Part shown: positions 24,129 to 38,788 of the stretch, in pieces
Position numbering within the stretch: the first letter of the stretch is position 1
Layout: every line of letters starts with the position of its first letter
Assembly: GCA_028671895.1 (NCBI GenBank)
Contig: CM053807.1
Location: 50,521,903-50,585,902, forward strand
Direction of reading: 5' to 3'
DNA length: 64,000 bases
Origin: Oenanthe sinensis
Taxonomy: Eukaryota > Streptophyta > Magnoliopsida > Apiales > Apiaceae
Notes under the pieces: generated by a model
Databases searched by the model: none
What the model was told of the DNA's origin: nothing
What the model saw: only the letters and a program-made list of their open reading frames with translations
Program-made: the position numbers and the translations under genes

Positions 24129-27100
24129 GTGTGTGTGATTCATTTATTGTTTTGATTGATGTTTGATTTTCAAGTGATTTGTCTTATATTCCAGTATGTG
24201 TGTGTGTGTTTTGTGTTTGATTTGATTGTTGTGTTGTTGTAATTGTGTTTGATTTTTACTAGGAGATGAAGAAGACCAAGCCACGATGAATCTCAATAAA
24301 GCTTTTTCATTGAATCTTGATTTATATGATGACGATGATGACGCTCCTACTTTTGCTGCGATTGCTGATTTCGATTCTCCTTCTCCTCCTAATTCAGGTA
24401 CTCTCTCCCTCTCCCTCTCTCCTTGTATATATGATTTAGTGGAGAACCAACCTATTATGATAACATGACAACTCTAGCTATACGTGTGTGTATTAATATA
24501 TACATATATATTTTGATAAATGTATATTTGGAAAGAGTTTAAATCAATAATGTATTTGGAGTTATTGTTTCCCTTCAATGATTACTATACCACTACTAAA
24601 GTTGCAGAAAATCCACCAGCTGTTGAGCATCAAGTGGAGTGCTGGAGTGATGCACACAACTCTTTTGGTAGATCATTGTGCTTTACTTACCGTACCATAA
24701 TGCAGTTTTTTTTGTTTTCCTAACTTTATTGTTGATGTTTTCATTATTGAATTTCTTAACAGAAGACGAAGATTCAAAATTGTGTCCCAGCAAAGCTTTG
24801 TCATCGAAGGAGACCCAAAATGATGATGCCCCTCCTTTCTCTGGGATTGTTCATTTCGATTCTCCTTCACCTCCTCCTTACAGTAATCTCTCTCTGTGTG
24901 TGTGTGTGTGTGTGTGTGTGTATTTCCCATTTGGGGTTTTTTAGTCTGATTTGAAATGTTAGATGTGCTATGGAGTTGGTATCATCTCATTACAGTTTAG
25001 AACGATATTAGCTGTTGTGGCGTACAACATACTTGAATTTTGTTGTGGGTAAGAGAAATTCTTTAATACTAGTAGTTTTTTGGAATTATGTTTTACAATC
25101 TGGAATGGGAGGTTATATCTTTATATCACGTCAGTTGGATTCACTGCTTTTATACACAATCAAAACTACTACTGCTGATAGTTGCAGGAAATCCATCAAC
25201 AGTTGAACATCAAGGGGGCTGTGACAATATTGCTCACAACTATTTTGTTACATCATTGTTTTTTCTTATATGATAATGCAGTTTGCCTGTTTGTTTTTTG
25301 TCTGATCAATCTATTCCTACTTTTATTTTGCATTTGGTTTGTTTATTATTTTTTCCTAATGTATGTTTGTATTTTGATTGATGTCTGACACCAGAGGAAA
25401 CAGATTCAAGGAGGAATCTCAGCAAAGCTTTGTCATCAAGCAATACACAAAAAGACAATGCCCTCCACTTCTCCACAATTGCTGACTTTGACTCTCACGC
25501 TCCTCATCTTTCATGTATGTTCTCTCTCTCTCTTTCTCTCTGAGTGTGTGTGTGTGTGAGCATAAATATTGTCCAATCAAAATATTAAGATGCTTTTATC
25601 ATTGTTGGTCTAATCCGTTAACATGGTACCATCAACCTGTATCATTACTTATTTACTTCAATAGAACAATATTTAATGTTGCCAACACTGCTTTGGCTTT
25701 ATATGGAATAAGAGCCTAGATGGAATTTAATAAACATTTAGGTAATGTCATGTATGCACTTTGGAAAATAGTTTGTTTCCCCCTAATAGCTAATATGTCT
25801 AATTTTTGAAATGAGATGGATATATATTCAAATCACATATTCTTATATGAACTGAACTACCACCACATGTAGTTGCAGAAAATCCATCAACACTGGAGCA
25901 TCGAGGAGGCTACTCACACATTGATTCTGGTATATGATTAGTTATATATTTTCTCTGTATCAAATGGCTTAGATCCATACATTATACATATACTGATTGC
26001 CCTTGTAGAACATTATTACTACTTTAAAATACAATCAGAATCATTGAAGTAAAATTTAAGCACCTTTTTTTCCTGCCATGTACCTATTTATGAAGTATCT
26101 ATGACATCTGAATGAAAAATAGTTGCAGAACTAGAATCAGAGGCTGGTACTAAAGTCAGTGGTTCCTCAACTGATGGTGAATACATGCCTGTGCTTGACA
26201 AAGCTGACAAGGCTGGATTTCAAAAGTTTGCTCCTCCACCTGGTAATCTCTTACACACAGAAAACACGTGTGGGCACACACAGACACACATGTATATATA
26301 ATGACTTGTTGACTTGATTATATATGCCTGTAAAGTGTGAGGTAAAAGAAAGACAACATACGAATAATGATATGAGGTAATTAGGCCGTGAAATCTTTTG
26401 AAGCTCAGTAATCAGTTAATCTTAATTTACCATGACCAATATATTTTGCAATGATTTTATAACATATATAATAGAGGGGTGTTATACTTTCGTGGTTCTT
26501 GCTAACTGAAACCATAGTTATAATTCTAGTTGTGTCACTTGGGTTTAACTAACGGAATAGTGAATGTATAGCTGAAGAGAGGAAGCCTTTTAAGGTTAAG
26601 CTTGAAGGTAGACGTCGACTCTGCAAAACAATTTCATCAAGCAATGACTGTGACGAGAATGAAAATGGCACTTTTATGAATGGTGAAGCAGACAATTTAG
26701 TGTTGGAAGATTTTACATCGCCTCCACTGAAAAAAGGCATAAATAGTGCTGATGGAGATGGTAATGAAATAATGGATATTCTTAATGACTTAAGTGCTAA
26801 ATTTGAGGTTCTCTCAATGGAGAAGAGACCAGTTTCTAAGAAAAATGGGCGAACTGAGGGTTTTTCATCTTCACGTATGAACAAGGGCACAGAATTTCAC
26901 AAAGAAAAAAAAATGGGTAAGATTGCCGGTCCATCCTTTTCACGAAGACCTGATGCCTTCAGTGATTTTACTGGACATGATTTTAACCAAGCAGATGTGT
27001 ACAAGGATGAGTATGAAATTACGGGAGTTGGTGGTATGTTGGTAAACAGCATGAAGAATCGTGCTGGAGAAAAAAAGAAGAATGAAACTAGGCACATGGA

Positions 27101-30100
27101 TAACCACATATCGCTTGCAGGACGATCTAATAATTTGAATCATGCTCATAGAAGAAGAGAACACAGCGATGATGATTGTGTAGTTATTAGTAATCAAAGT
27201 TTTTTTAAAAATGCAAATACTCATCAAAGCACGGTAAAGCGGGAGCTTGATGATTCTGGCAATGTTAATATATTAGACAAGGCTGGGGCAACTAATTTTG
27301 GGAATGAGGATTATTTTGTTTTAAATGGTCCAATATCTAAGTTCAGATTAGCTGGTAAAATTGCAAAAATGTTGTATCCCCATCAGCGTGATGGATTGAA
27401 GTGGCTCTGGTCACTACATTGCCAAGGTAAAGGAGGCATATTGGGTGATGATATGGGTCTAGGGAAGACAATGCAGGTAGATATTATAACTTTTCTCCCA
27501 AGCCTGTACTTAATGATTAATTGAATTTGTTGACAACTCTCGAGATTATAAATGACTTCTCATTGCACTTCGTCTCAGATCTGTGGTTTTCTAGCTGGGC
27601 TATTTCACTCGCGACTTATAAAAAGGGTTCTAGTTGTTGCTCCTAAAACACTTTTACCACATTGGATCAAGGAACTATCAGCTGTTGATCTTTCTCAGAA
27701 GACAAGAGAGTAAGAATGCTTTGTTTTATTTGGTCATATTAGTGTAGTATACTAATAACCTTGTCATCAGTTGAAAGTATGAAAACAGTAACTTTGACTC
27801 TTTTTTACCAGATATTATGGGACATGTGCAAAAGCCCGGCAATATGAACTTCAATCTGTTTTTCAGGTGCTTCGCGTACTTGATGCTTGTTACTGATGAC
27901 AAAATACAACTAAATGAATAAATGTGTCTACTTAGCGTGTCCTCTTGTATTTTATTCAAATGTGTCTACTAAATGAATAAATTTGCTGAGATTGATTAAT
28001 TACCCAGGGGGTACAGCATTTACACAAAAATTGTTTGTCGACAATTTTCTAGAAAACGTTAGTTTTTTCATGGTTCTGTAATTTCGTTAACCAAACTTTT
28101 AAACCATCTTTACCTCCATTCCCTAGGATATATGAAATGTAATGCATTTGTCTTTTTTGCCTAGCAAAGTATGATTCTTTTAGCATACCAGTGTTAGATT
28201 TGGTCTTGCTTCTACGTGCCACTCTCACCTAAATTTATGATTTTTTATTTAGAAAGTGAAGTTTATATAACTCAACTGCATAGGCAATGTTTTAGGTATG
28301 TTCCACATCATAATTTGATGTTCAATTATCTTTTCTTCCTTTTAGGACAAAGGTATTCTTTTAACAACGTATGATATTGTCCGGAACAATACCAAATCTT
28401 TACGAGGAGACCATCACTTTTATGACGATGAACATGAAGATACCTGGGATTATATGATACTCGATGAGGTATTTATTGATTTCTGGTTTATGGTTCTGGT
28501 ATTTTATATAGGCTGCTTGAAATAGACGTACCATTTCATTTATTATGTTAGATTGTCCTACATGAATTAAACCCTATATGTGGATGATAGTTTGATGTGA
28601 TATATAGTTATTAATTTATTAGGTGTATTGATTGGCTAATGGAACAATGTTATGTTAATGCTAACTGTTCTTGTCTAATGTGTTTATTACGTGACCCATG
28701 CTATTTACACTTTATAAATATTTTAAAATTTTCCTTTGATCAAGAGCTTTCTTCCTTCATAAGGGAGGTGATGTGACTGTAGAAATGCATACATGTCAAT
28801 TGTTGATTGATTACATTCATAATAAAAATAATGGACCCCCCATGTATGCATTAATGCATATAACTCCACCAATTAAAACTTGCCAACTCGTATTTGGGAA
28901 AAAGTCTGGGGTACCTAGCACTAAATATATAATATATTTATTTGGAATTGTAAATTTTATGTTTAGTCTACTAATTAACAAGCATTGACTCTGCTATATA
29001 TGATTTTAGTGTGAATGAAAGTAAAAAAATAATAAAACAAACCTGCATGTTGCCATGGTAGCAAGGACAAGTTGAAAATAAATTTTAACAACTAACCTTC
29101 CGTTAACCAAAAGACTTTTGCATTTTATTGAATGAAGCATCATAGGTGAGTGGAGTTGACTATAAAATATGAATGGAAGTATGAGATTGTAAATGAGACT
29201 CCAGTTTAGTCGCCAAAAGATGATTTTCAATGAAACTTTTGCCAAAAGTTTGAAACCTTAAGATAAAGAAATGTGACCATTATATCTAAGACACGGAGTA
29301 CTCTTTTTCATGAGGTGTGAATTGGCGGTAGGTCTATTAGTGCCAAGGGCTTGTCCTCATATAATCATCATTTTTTGCCTGATAACATCTTATCTTCTAT
29401 AGAGTTTGTAGTTTTACTTTTAACCTCATTTACTTGGTTTACTGTCCTTGTGGTAGAACACCAGTCATATTTTTTTTATATTAGTTTAATAGAGTTTGAT
29501 TGCCTGGCACTGATGTCATTATAATGTACAGATGGTGTTCTATTGGACTTGAGATTTTAATTTCTAGTATCTGCTTCTTTTGCATTTATCTGATACTTGA
29601 ACAACAATAGTATCAGATAATTATTAAGTTTATTCTACATTCTGTCGACAACTTTTTTAGCTGCAATAGCTTTGTTTGTCGTATGGTTATATAATTTTAT
29701 ACCCTTCATTTGCCTCTCATATAATTGTTCGACTATGCAAGTGAATAGATTGTTGCTTTGTTGACATAATTTTTTTTTGTTGGCATAACTAATTGCAGGG
29801 TCATCTCATAAAGAATCCTAGTACACAAAGAGCCAAAAGTTTGCTTGAGATACCAGCTGCACACCGTATAATTATAAGTGGCACACCTATACAAAACCAC
29901 CTTAAGGTACTGACTGTATTTGTAGCAATTAATCTGATCTTTTGTAATGTTTACTCTGTTTTATGGTTAGAGTCCCAGCCAAAACTTACGTGTAATCAAC
30001 TTTCAAAATATTTGTATCAGATTTGATGTGATTTACAACTTTATTACTTTGGCATTGTGATAAATTCATGTCAAAACTTAAATCTTCCTATTTCACACAG

Positions 30101-33100
30101 TATAGAAGGCATGTTCTCGAACAGAGAAACACAATTTATTACTTTCTTCAAGAAAGTAATGGTTTTAATCCTTTCTTATATAAATTTTTTGTAGGAATTG
30201 TGGGCCTTGTTCAGCTTTTGTTGTCCTGATCTTCTTGGTGACAAGAAATGGTATTGCTATATCTGTGGAAAGAATTACAAATTTCGTTCATAAAATGAAA
30301 TGATGGTCGTTTTTTCTGTTTTAGGTTTAAGGATAAATATGAAAATGCCATTCTTCGTGGAAACGAGAAAAATGCTTCTGATAGGGATAAGCGTATTGGT
30401 TCGGCTGTTGCAAAGGTGATATTAATATGATTAACTATTAACATTACATGTTTTTCAAATTTTTATATTTACAGTGCATGAATAATAACTAAAAATATTG
30501 CTTCTGTTTTTTTTTGGAGTGCATGTTTACTTTAGTTGAACATTACCTGACAATTCTCCTAGGCTGTCATTGTCTGATTTTGGTATTTAAATCACATATT
30601 TTTCGTTGCTAAGTTCTATATACACATTACACAAGGATTGCACTTGCCTGTACATTTTGAGTTTTTACCCCGCCTTATAGACAATTACAAGTAATGATAA
30701 TAAGTTTATGTTTTGTTGCGTCTTTTCTTTTCTTCACATTATCTTGGGATTTGTTAATAATTCACTGTTACATTTGTTAATAGTTGAATATGCTTTTTAT
30801 AGTGAAAATAAGATTATCTCAATTGCCTAATGACCATGGCTTGTTTCTTGTCAGTTTAACATCTGTTGTTGCATTTCAAAAGAACCAAAGTTTCTGTTTT
30901 ACCTTATTAGAGCTTGTCTATTGTAGCCTAATGGCCTGTCATTACTCATCAGCATACTCTTGTTTTGACAGGAGTTGAGAGAACGCATTCAACCTTATTT
31001 CTTGCGCCGCTTGAAGAGTGAGGTGTTTTGTGATGACGATGGCACAAACACGGCCAGTCTTTCTCAAAAGCATGAAATTATTGTGTGGTTGCGATTAACT
31101 ACCTGCCAGGTATTTAGTCTTTAGCTTTACAAATCTGAATTCTATTGGAAGGGTGATGACATATGTCTTATAGCTATCTACGTATATTGCATCGTGCAGA
31201 GACAACTCTATGAAGCTTTTTTGAAGACTGAGCTGGTTGTTTCTGCCTTTGATGGATCTCCATTGGCTGCGCTAACGGTAATATTGATATTGTTTTTTAA
31301 CACTCATCGGCTTATTAAGTAATATCTATATCTCTACATACAGTATTCAATATTTAAATATTTACTTATATGTTTGTGTGTCTGGGTACGTGTATATATA
31401 TATATAATGGTTAGAGCTCGTCAAAATTGTTTTCATTACGGCACAGAGTTCAGAATAGAGATTCGGATGAAAGAGGTGGTAATTTTGATATTAAAAAGAA
31501 AAGTCATGTCTGCTCAGATTAGAATTGCTATCCCACATTAATTGCTTTCTTGCAATTATTATTAAGTTGACCGCCAACTGCTTTCTAGTAGATCCATAGA
31601 CCAGATATTACGATGCTGTTAAAGCCAATCTATGAAAAATGTCAGAATGTTATATGATATTTTTAGAGCAAGGGAAAAATGAAATGCATACAGTGATTAT
31701 GGCAAAACAGAATAGTAACAGATTTTTTGTGAATTTTATTGGAGGTCAAGAGTTAAAGTATTAAGTTAGACAAAAAGCTTTGCAGGGAGAGGAAATGAAA
31801 ATCAAAATCATATTAGACAATGACGAGAGTAAATATTCACCGGAGTTGAAATGCCGTGAGACAAATATCTACAGGAGTAAGTAACAAGTATGGAGTTTGT
31901 GGAAAATTTAAAGAGGAAAAAATATTGATTTGGATGATTGCATGGGTAAACAGTAACTGAAGAACAACATCACAATATTTAAAGTGCCAACTGACACTAA
32001 AGGATTAAAATACCAGGTGAATAAAATAGCTCTCCAGTCAGCCTCTGTCGCTGAAAGTTTTTACTTGGATTTGAGCTAAAATTCGGCGCAATATTTTAAA
32101 CTTTTCTCACTACTAACTTTGTGGTCAAAATTCTGCGGATTTCCGGTGCGCAGTGCGTGTGTTATATATATGTATATATATAACACATGCAGCAGGGATT
32201 TTCTTTATGCAATTATATCCCTTGACGTAAATAATCTATCATCTGCTAAACTAAATCTGGACATTGACACCTCATTTGCTACTCTTAAACAAAGCAAGTA
32301 CCAGAAAACATATTTTTAATTCCCTTCCATTGTTATTTTTAATACACACCAAAAGTTCAGGATGTTTGATGTTAGAAAACGTTTAGACTGTGTATATATG
32401 AGGGTTCCCAGTATCCAAATAGAAGGTATGTCTTGATTAAACAACTCAACACACTAGAGGTAATCTGTGCCACTTGATAAAAAACTAAAAAAACAAAGCA
32501 CAAGGATTTATGTGGCCAATTATGTTACATATGTTTACTATATGTTTTTCAGAAAACTTAGGCCAGTGCAAAAACTACATGCAAACAGAAGAATAGGCCA
32601 GAAAAGATAAGGCAAAAGGTGCCGGTGTTATCACTAATCTCAAGCATTGCTGTCCGATGCTGCCACATATTTCAACGCTTAGTTTTTCTTTTTGTGTTAC
32701 TTGTTAAATTCAAAGTCTTCTATATATTTCAGTTTTTGTTGGTTGTTTTCTTTAAGCTAGGCCATTTTTTAAGGTACCAGGATTTAATGACATGTGCAAA
32801 CTAGTATTGTGTGCTGCTGTGCTGGTTATATGTTCAGTTATTTTATACGGAGTATATAATTATATACATATATATATGAGATTAATACTCCTAAGGATGA
32901 CCTTAGGTAACTAGCTAAGGTTAAAAGGAAAAAGAATAGCACATCAGAGGTATTTTTGTGAATACAGGGGGGTGCACTCTATTATTACAAAAATGCTACT
33001 CAACTTTACATATAAAATTATTATAACCTTAGGTAAGTTAAGGATGACCTTAAGAGAAGTTTTCTCTCTCTCTCTCTCTCTATATATATATGTATATCTT

Positions 33101-36100
33101 AAAATCGTTTTTTTCTGAAGTAGATCCTGAAGAAAATATGTGATCATCCATTGCTTTTGACAAAAAGAGCTGCCGAAGATGTATTAGAAGGGATGGATTC
33201 AATGCTCAACCCGGAAGAGCATGGTGTGGCTGAAAAATTAGCAATGCATATTGCAGATGTGACTGAAAGGCTGGATTTTGCAGAGAAGCATGACTATGTG
33301 TCCTGCAAAATTTCTTTTATATTATCTTTACTGGTTAGACTTCTCCATTTTATATAGATATACAGATTTATGCTTTTAAAATATTAAAGGTATCCTCACT
33401 AATAAATTAATAATGATCAAATGGCCATTTCCGTAAACATACATATGGTCATCTTTAAAATAGCAAATAGTCGTTCAACTGCTAGTTATTTGCCATATAT
33501 ATGATTACTCTTTTATAAAATGATCGGATTTTGTTAAACCTCTAATGTTGTGTTGCAGCCAAGCTTAATCCCAAGGGGTCATAATGTTCTCATCTTTTCT
33601 CAGACTCGGAAGATGCTTGATCTGATTCAGGTTAGTTTGCTAATTAATTAGTTTCCACTTTCCAGAAGTGTTGTTCATTAAATGCACTAAATTTGGTATA
33701 CATGCTATCAACAGAGACATGAGTATAGATATTATCCGGTTTTGGTTACACACAAGCTCACTGATAAGCATCGACTTGCAAATTCGCTTTCTAGTAGAAT
33801 AATGCTTTTCATTCCTAATTGCCCTGACCCATGGCTTTCAATATGAAGCATGATGCTAATGGCTTATTTTTATGTGTGTATGTATATATATATTGTAATA
33901 GAATTTTTTCTTGTCTAATGTCTTTTGTAGCATGTTTATTCTGAATTTTCGTATCCTTTAGTATTAAACAACCAGATATCAGAAGTTAACGTTTAGTATG
34001 ATATATTATATGATAATGTTAAATATTAGCATGGTGTATGACATAAGTAAGATGAGGTCATTATGGTGACATCATAGTGCAAGAAATTTATCATATAAGT
34101 TTTATAGTTACTGCAGTAAATTATATGTATAGGCAGTAAATTTATCATATTGATCTATAAATAGAGGCTTTGCCTCCTTGTCATACTTGTAGCAGACATT
34201 ATAATTCTTAAACAAAAGTCTCTACCAATCTCTTTCCCTCCTCTCTGCTATCGTTCCCTTTAATATTTCCGCATATTCTCATATTATCTGAGATGGTATC
34301 AGAGCAGGAGTAGAGAGGAGGAGATTTTTTTTTTCCAGTTGAAGCTTTGTTGTTTTTCAAGGGAAACACAAGCTGCCCCCAGTTAGGGTTCTTCAAAATT
34401 AAACCCTAACAGAAAACCAAAACAAAAATACAAACACATACAAGTGTAGAGCTCTGAGAGGCAAGTCTGTGGTGAGAATCCGACTTGGGAACACTAAGAT
34501 ACACGCTCTCACGCGCCCCTGGTAGATCGAGATCCGGAAAGTACGTGCCTGTGCGTGCTACTTTCTCCGATCAGATTCCGACGAGTCTTCGTGAAGGATT
34601 GGTCGTTTGTTCATTCCAGAGTTCAATGGCAATAACTTGATGATTTTATTGAATCCATATCTTCATCCAGAAGCAGAAGTAAGATGATATATATACACGT
34701 ATATATACATATACAACTAAGGATGGATGGAGATATTGTTGTTGAATATGTTTAGATACTCTTGCCTGTGTTTGTGTATATAATATATACAGATATATGA
34801 ATATACATACAGAGAAGAGAGACGAAGAAAGGAAATGAAGAATAACGGTGTAAGAGGAAATGGGGTTTACAAGACGGGTTGTTTGTTCAAGTTGCTAAAC
34901 GGGCCAGCCTTTTGCTACTGGGCCTATTAGGCCTGGTTTTTAAAAAAGGGGGAGGGGGGGGGGAATAGAGACAGCCTATACGATGGTTGTGTCCAAGTGG
35001 GTTGAATTTATATTGGGTCTGCTTGTTTAAGTTACTACAACAGCTGCCCAATACATTAATTTGGGGAATATTTTATTTAAACCCGGCTTATTATTCCTTA
35101 AATAAAGTGATTTTGTGAATCTAGATCCGATAAAAAATATAAATTTAACATTTATTTTCTTAAGGGAAAATAGTGTTAATAAAAAATTTGGGATCTTTAA
35201 TTCAATTATATCACTTTATTTTAAGAATTTGTGCCTGTTATGGATTTTATTGTGCAGCAGATTTTTTTTTATTAAACTGGTTGGTTGATTCAATAGTATC
35301 CCACCAAGTTTTGTTGCCACAAAATAAATAGATCGGGCTACATTCCAGGTTTTATTCCGACGAATATCACGTGATTGTATTTGTCAAGGCGAGTTCATCA
35401 TACTGCTTTTTGTGTACTCTAGGCCCATGCCTCTTTCATCAAGAGATTCAAGACACATTGAAGGATATACAAGGCAGTAGAAGTAGCAGAATTATACAGA
35501 GACATACACACAGTTCACTGCCTCAATACAAAGCAGCAGAAGTAGTAGTATGTATACAGATACATACACACAGTTCACTGCTATATCTTGCATTCATTCT
35601 CATTTCAGAAGCAGGACCAGACGAGTTTTTTGACTTTGAATCTTAAGGGATTCAGTACAACAAACCTACCGTTCCAATTGCTCTTAGTTCGAGGAATGAT
35701 AAATGCGCACCCATTCAGTGCTAACATAGCATCTCCTGTTTAGACAGACTAAATTATACCGAGTAATCAAAGGAGTCCCGGAATCTCCAAAATTATCAGT
35801 TTAAGGACTGATTGGTGGCCATCCACAGTAGTGCAGCAACACCTCATGTAATTGTTTGACATTGCCGAAAATGTATTGTGTGGTCGCAAAGACGAGTCCC
35901 GATATTCCCAAAATTCTCACATTTTATTCCTAAGATGGGTTTGTTGGACACTCAGGTCATGCTTAAGGGCTTCTAGTGTTCCACTCTTCAATCCCAAGAT
36001 AGGTCTTTCATCCCAAGATGAGATTTAGAGTGAGGGGGCGTGTTAAATATTAGCATGATGTATGACATAAGTAAGATGAGGTCATTATGGTGACATCATA

Positions 36101-38715
36101 GTGCAAGAAACTTAGGCTTCGTTTGGGAATGCTGTTGAAAATTGTTGTGCTGTGAGAAAAAGTGCTGGTGGAAAAAGTGCTGTATCAGATGACTGTTTGG
36201 TAATTTTTTTGATTTATGCATATTTTGAGATATAATATATAAAAATAATGTTTTTGAGAAGGTTTGATGATGAAACTGATAGCTACTTCCTACAAAAGCT
36301 AAAAGCAGCTTTTTCCAAAAGTATGAGGGATATGTTTTTGCTAACAGCAACTTTTAGACTAAAAGCGCTTTTCGAGACAACAGTTTTTAGAATTTACCAA
36401 ACACCATTCTGACAGTCTGTAGCTGTCTGTGACAGCAATACCAAACGGGGGATTATCATATAAGTTTTATAGTTACTGCAGTAAATTATATGTATAGGGA
36501 GTAAATTTATCATATTGTTCTATAAATAGAGGCTTTGCCTCCTTGTAATACTTGTAGCTGACATTATAATTCTTAAACAAAAGTCTCTACCAATCTCTTT
36601 CTCTCCTCTCTACTGTCGTTCCCTTTAATATTTCCGTATATTCTCATATTATCTGAGAGATAACAATAGTTCTATTTCCAGTAAATTAATCAACACTTGT
36701 AAACCCACATTGTGAAAACAAAAAATCAAAGGACCAAGTCAATTTAATATAATTATCCATTCTTGTTGTCGCCATATTTACAACACTAACGAACAGAGAT
36801 TAGAGGCAACAGTGCCCTCCTATGTTCATATTCATTCTTTATGTTTACATTCCCTGGCCAATTTTGCGGGCACCGCATTGTTTAGTAGGCTCTCCTTCAT
36901 CTTATTCTTAGTTTCCGGTTAATGTGCTTAATGTTGCGGGCGTCTTTTGTATTTTTTAAAACTTGCTTACTTCCTGTGTCTGGTAGGATGCCTTTCTTAT
37001 TGTGCCTTATTTGCAACTCCTTTCTCCTAATAGTTTAAAGTGGTCTTATCATCACAGCCACTTATTGGAAAGCTTAAGTGCACTGAAAATATATGTTTAT
37101 TACAATAATATTTGTATTATCTTAGGTTAGTATTTTATTCCAATTTTTCATTGGGTGCTATGGCTATTGCATTGGCATGATTGTAGTTGATTTATCTTGG
37201 AATCAAGGTGAATGTTTACAGAATTTCTAGTATCTCTGGTTGATTTTATATTTCACAGGACTCCCTATTATCCAATGGCTACAAATTTTTGCGCATTGAT
37301 GGCACTACCAAAGCTACTGACAGACTCAAGATAGTTGATGTGAGTATGCTGAATTATGTGTGTGTGTATATATATATATATTATATAATATCAATGATAT
37401 TAACTTGCATCAATACAGGATTTTCAAGAGGGTGGAGCTCCCATATTTCTATTAACTTCTCAAGTTGGTGGGTTAGGGCTCACACTCACAAAAGCAGATC
37501 GTGTCATAGTAGTTGATCCAGCATGGAATCCAAGGTGAATGTTCACATAATTTTCACCATTACAGTTTAAAGTTGGTTTTAGTTTGGAGTTGATTTTGTT
37601 TAGAGTCTGATTGCAAGTTACAACTCTTCAATTAATGTTCCATTTACAATTAACTAGTTATATGTAGAGCTGACAATTCGGGTAAACGGTTCAGTTTTGG
37701 ATCGGATTGATTTTCGGTTATAGTATATTTATATCCGGTTCGGATCGGATCGGATTTGATTCGGTTCGGATCCAGTTTCGGTTTTGCATAAATTAAATCG
37801 GATTAAAATTCGGATGAATTTCGGATAAAAATATATTAAATTCGATTCGGATCTTTTTCGGATTTCTTATTTAAAACTAAATTTTATTTGGATTTGAAAG
37901 TTAAATTTGATTAATGTTAAATAAATTCAAATTATCGCCGAATTTAAAAAAATGATCATGCAAATTTGTCAAATAATGGTTAAAATTTAATAAAATAATA
38001 CTTAATAAATTAATTATCTCGATTAAGTAATACATTTCTCTAGTTCTGACTTCAGTTAATATAAGAAAAAATTAATAAATACTCGTAATATAACAATTTT
38101 ATAAAAAAATCTTGAGGGCCAAATTAAAATATAAATATATTTTAATAAATTTTATATGCACATATATAATATACAATATTTAATTTTTTTGGAATATGAA
38201 TTTATATTAACTTTTCTTTACTTTTTAGTAAATTCAAAATAAATATTATTCTTAATTTTTTATCATTTTACGAATACATGTATTATATGTATGAATTAGG
38301 CATACGTGTATAATGTATTTGTGATGTAACGAGTCATAAGATTGTATGTATGAAGTATTTGTAGGATCTATTTAATTTGAGTCATATTCAGTTTGTATAA
38401 TTTTTCATTTGGATTTGATCGATTCAAGTTATTATTAGGTCTGTTATTTCAGATTATTTTCGGTTAAAATTCCGGTTCTGGATCATTTTCGGATCGGTTC
38501 GAATCGGTTTTCAGATCATTATTGGATTTTATTATTTTGAACGGATATCGGTTCGGATCGGATTGTTTCGGATTCGATTACATTTTCGGATTATCAAATT
38601 CGGATACAAAATCGGATCTCGGTACCCAACATTCCGGTTCGGTTCTTCGGATCCAGACCCATTTTGCCAGATCTAGTTATATGCATAATTGAAAATTGTA
38701 AGATTCTTCACACAC

Positions 38716-38788
<73 letters not shown>

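Noticed and set aside
26549..27227. Minus-strand frames of 70-113 codons
   Set aside because: They are shadows of the large SNF2 exon 9, whose plus-strand frame has clear family motifs.
36096..36350. 84-codon minus-strand frame
   Set aside because: It falls within the Tourist-like MITE in the 3' LTR and has no family resemblance.
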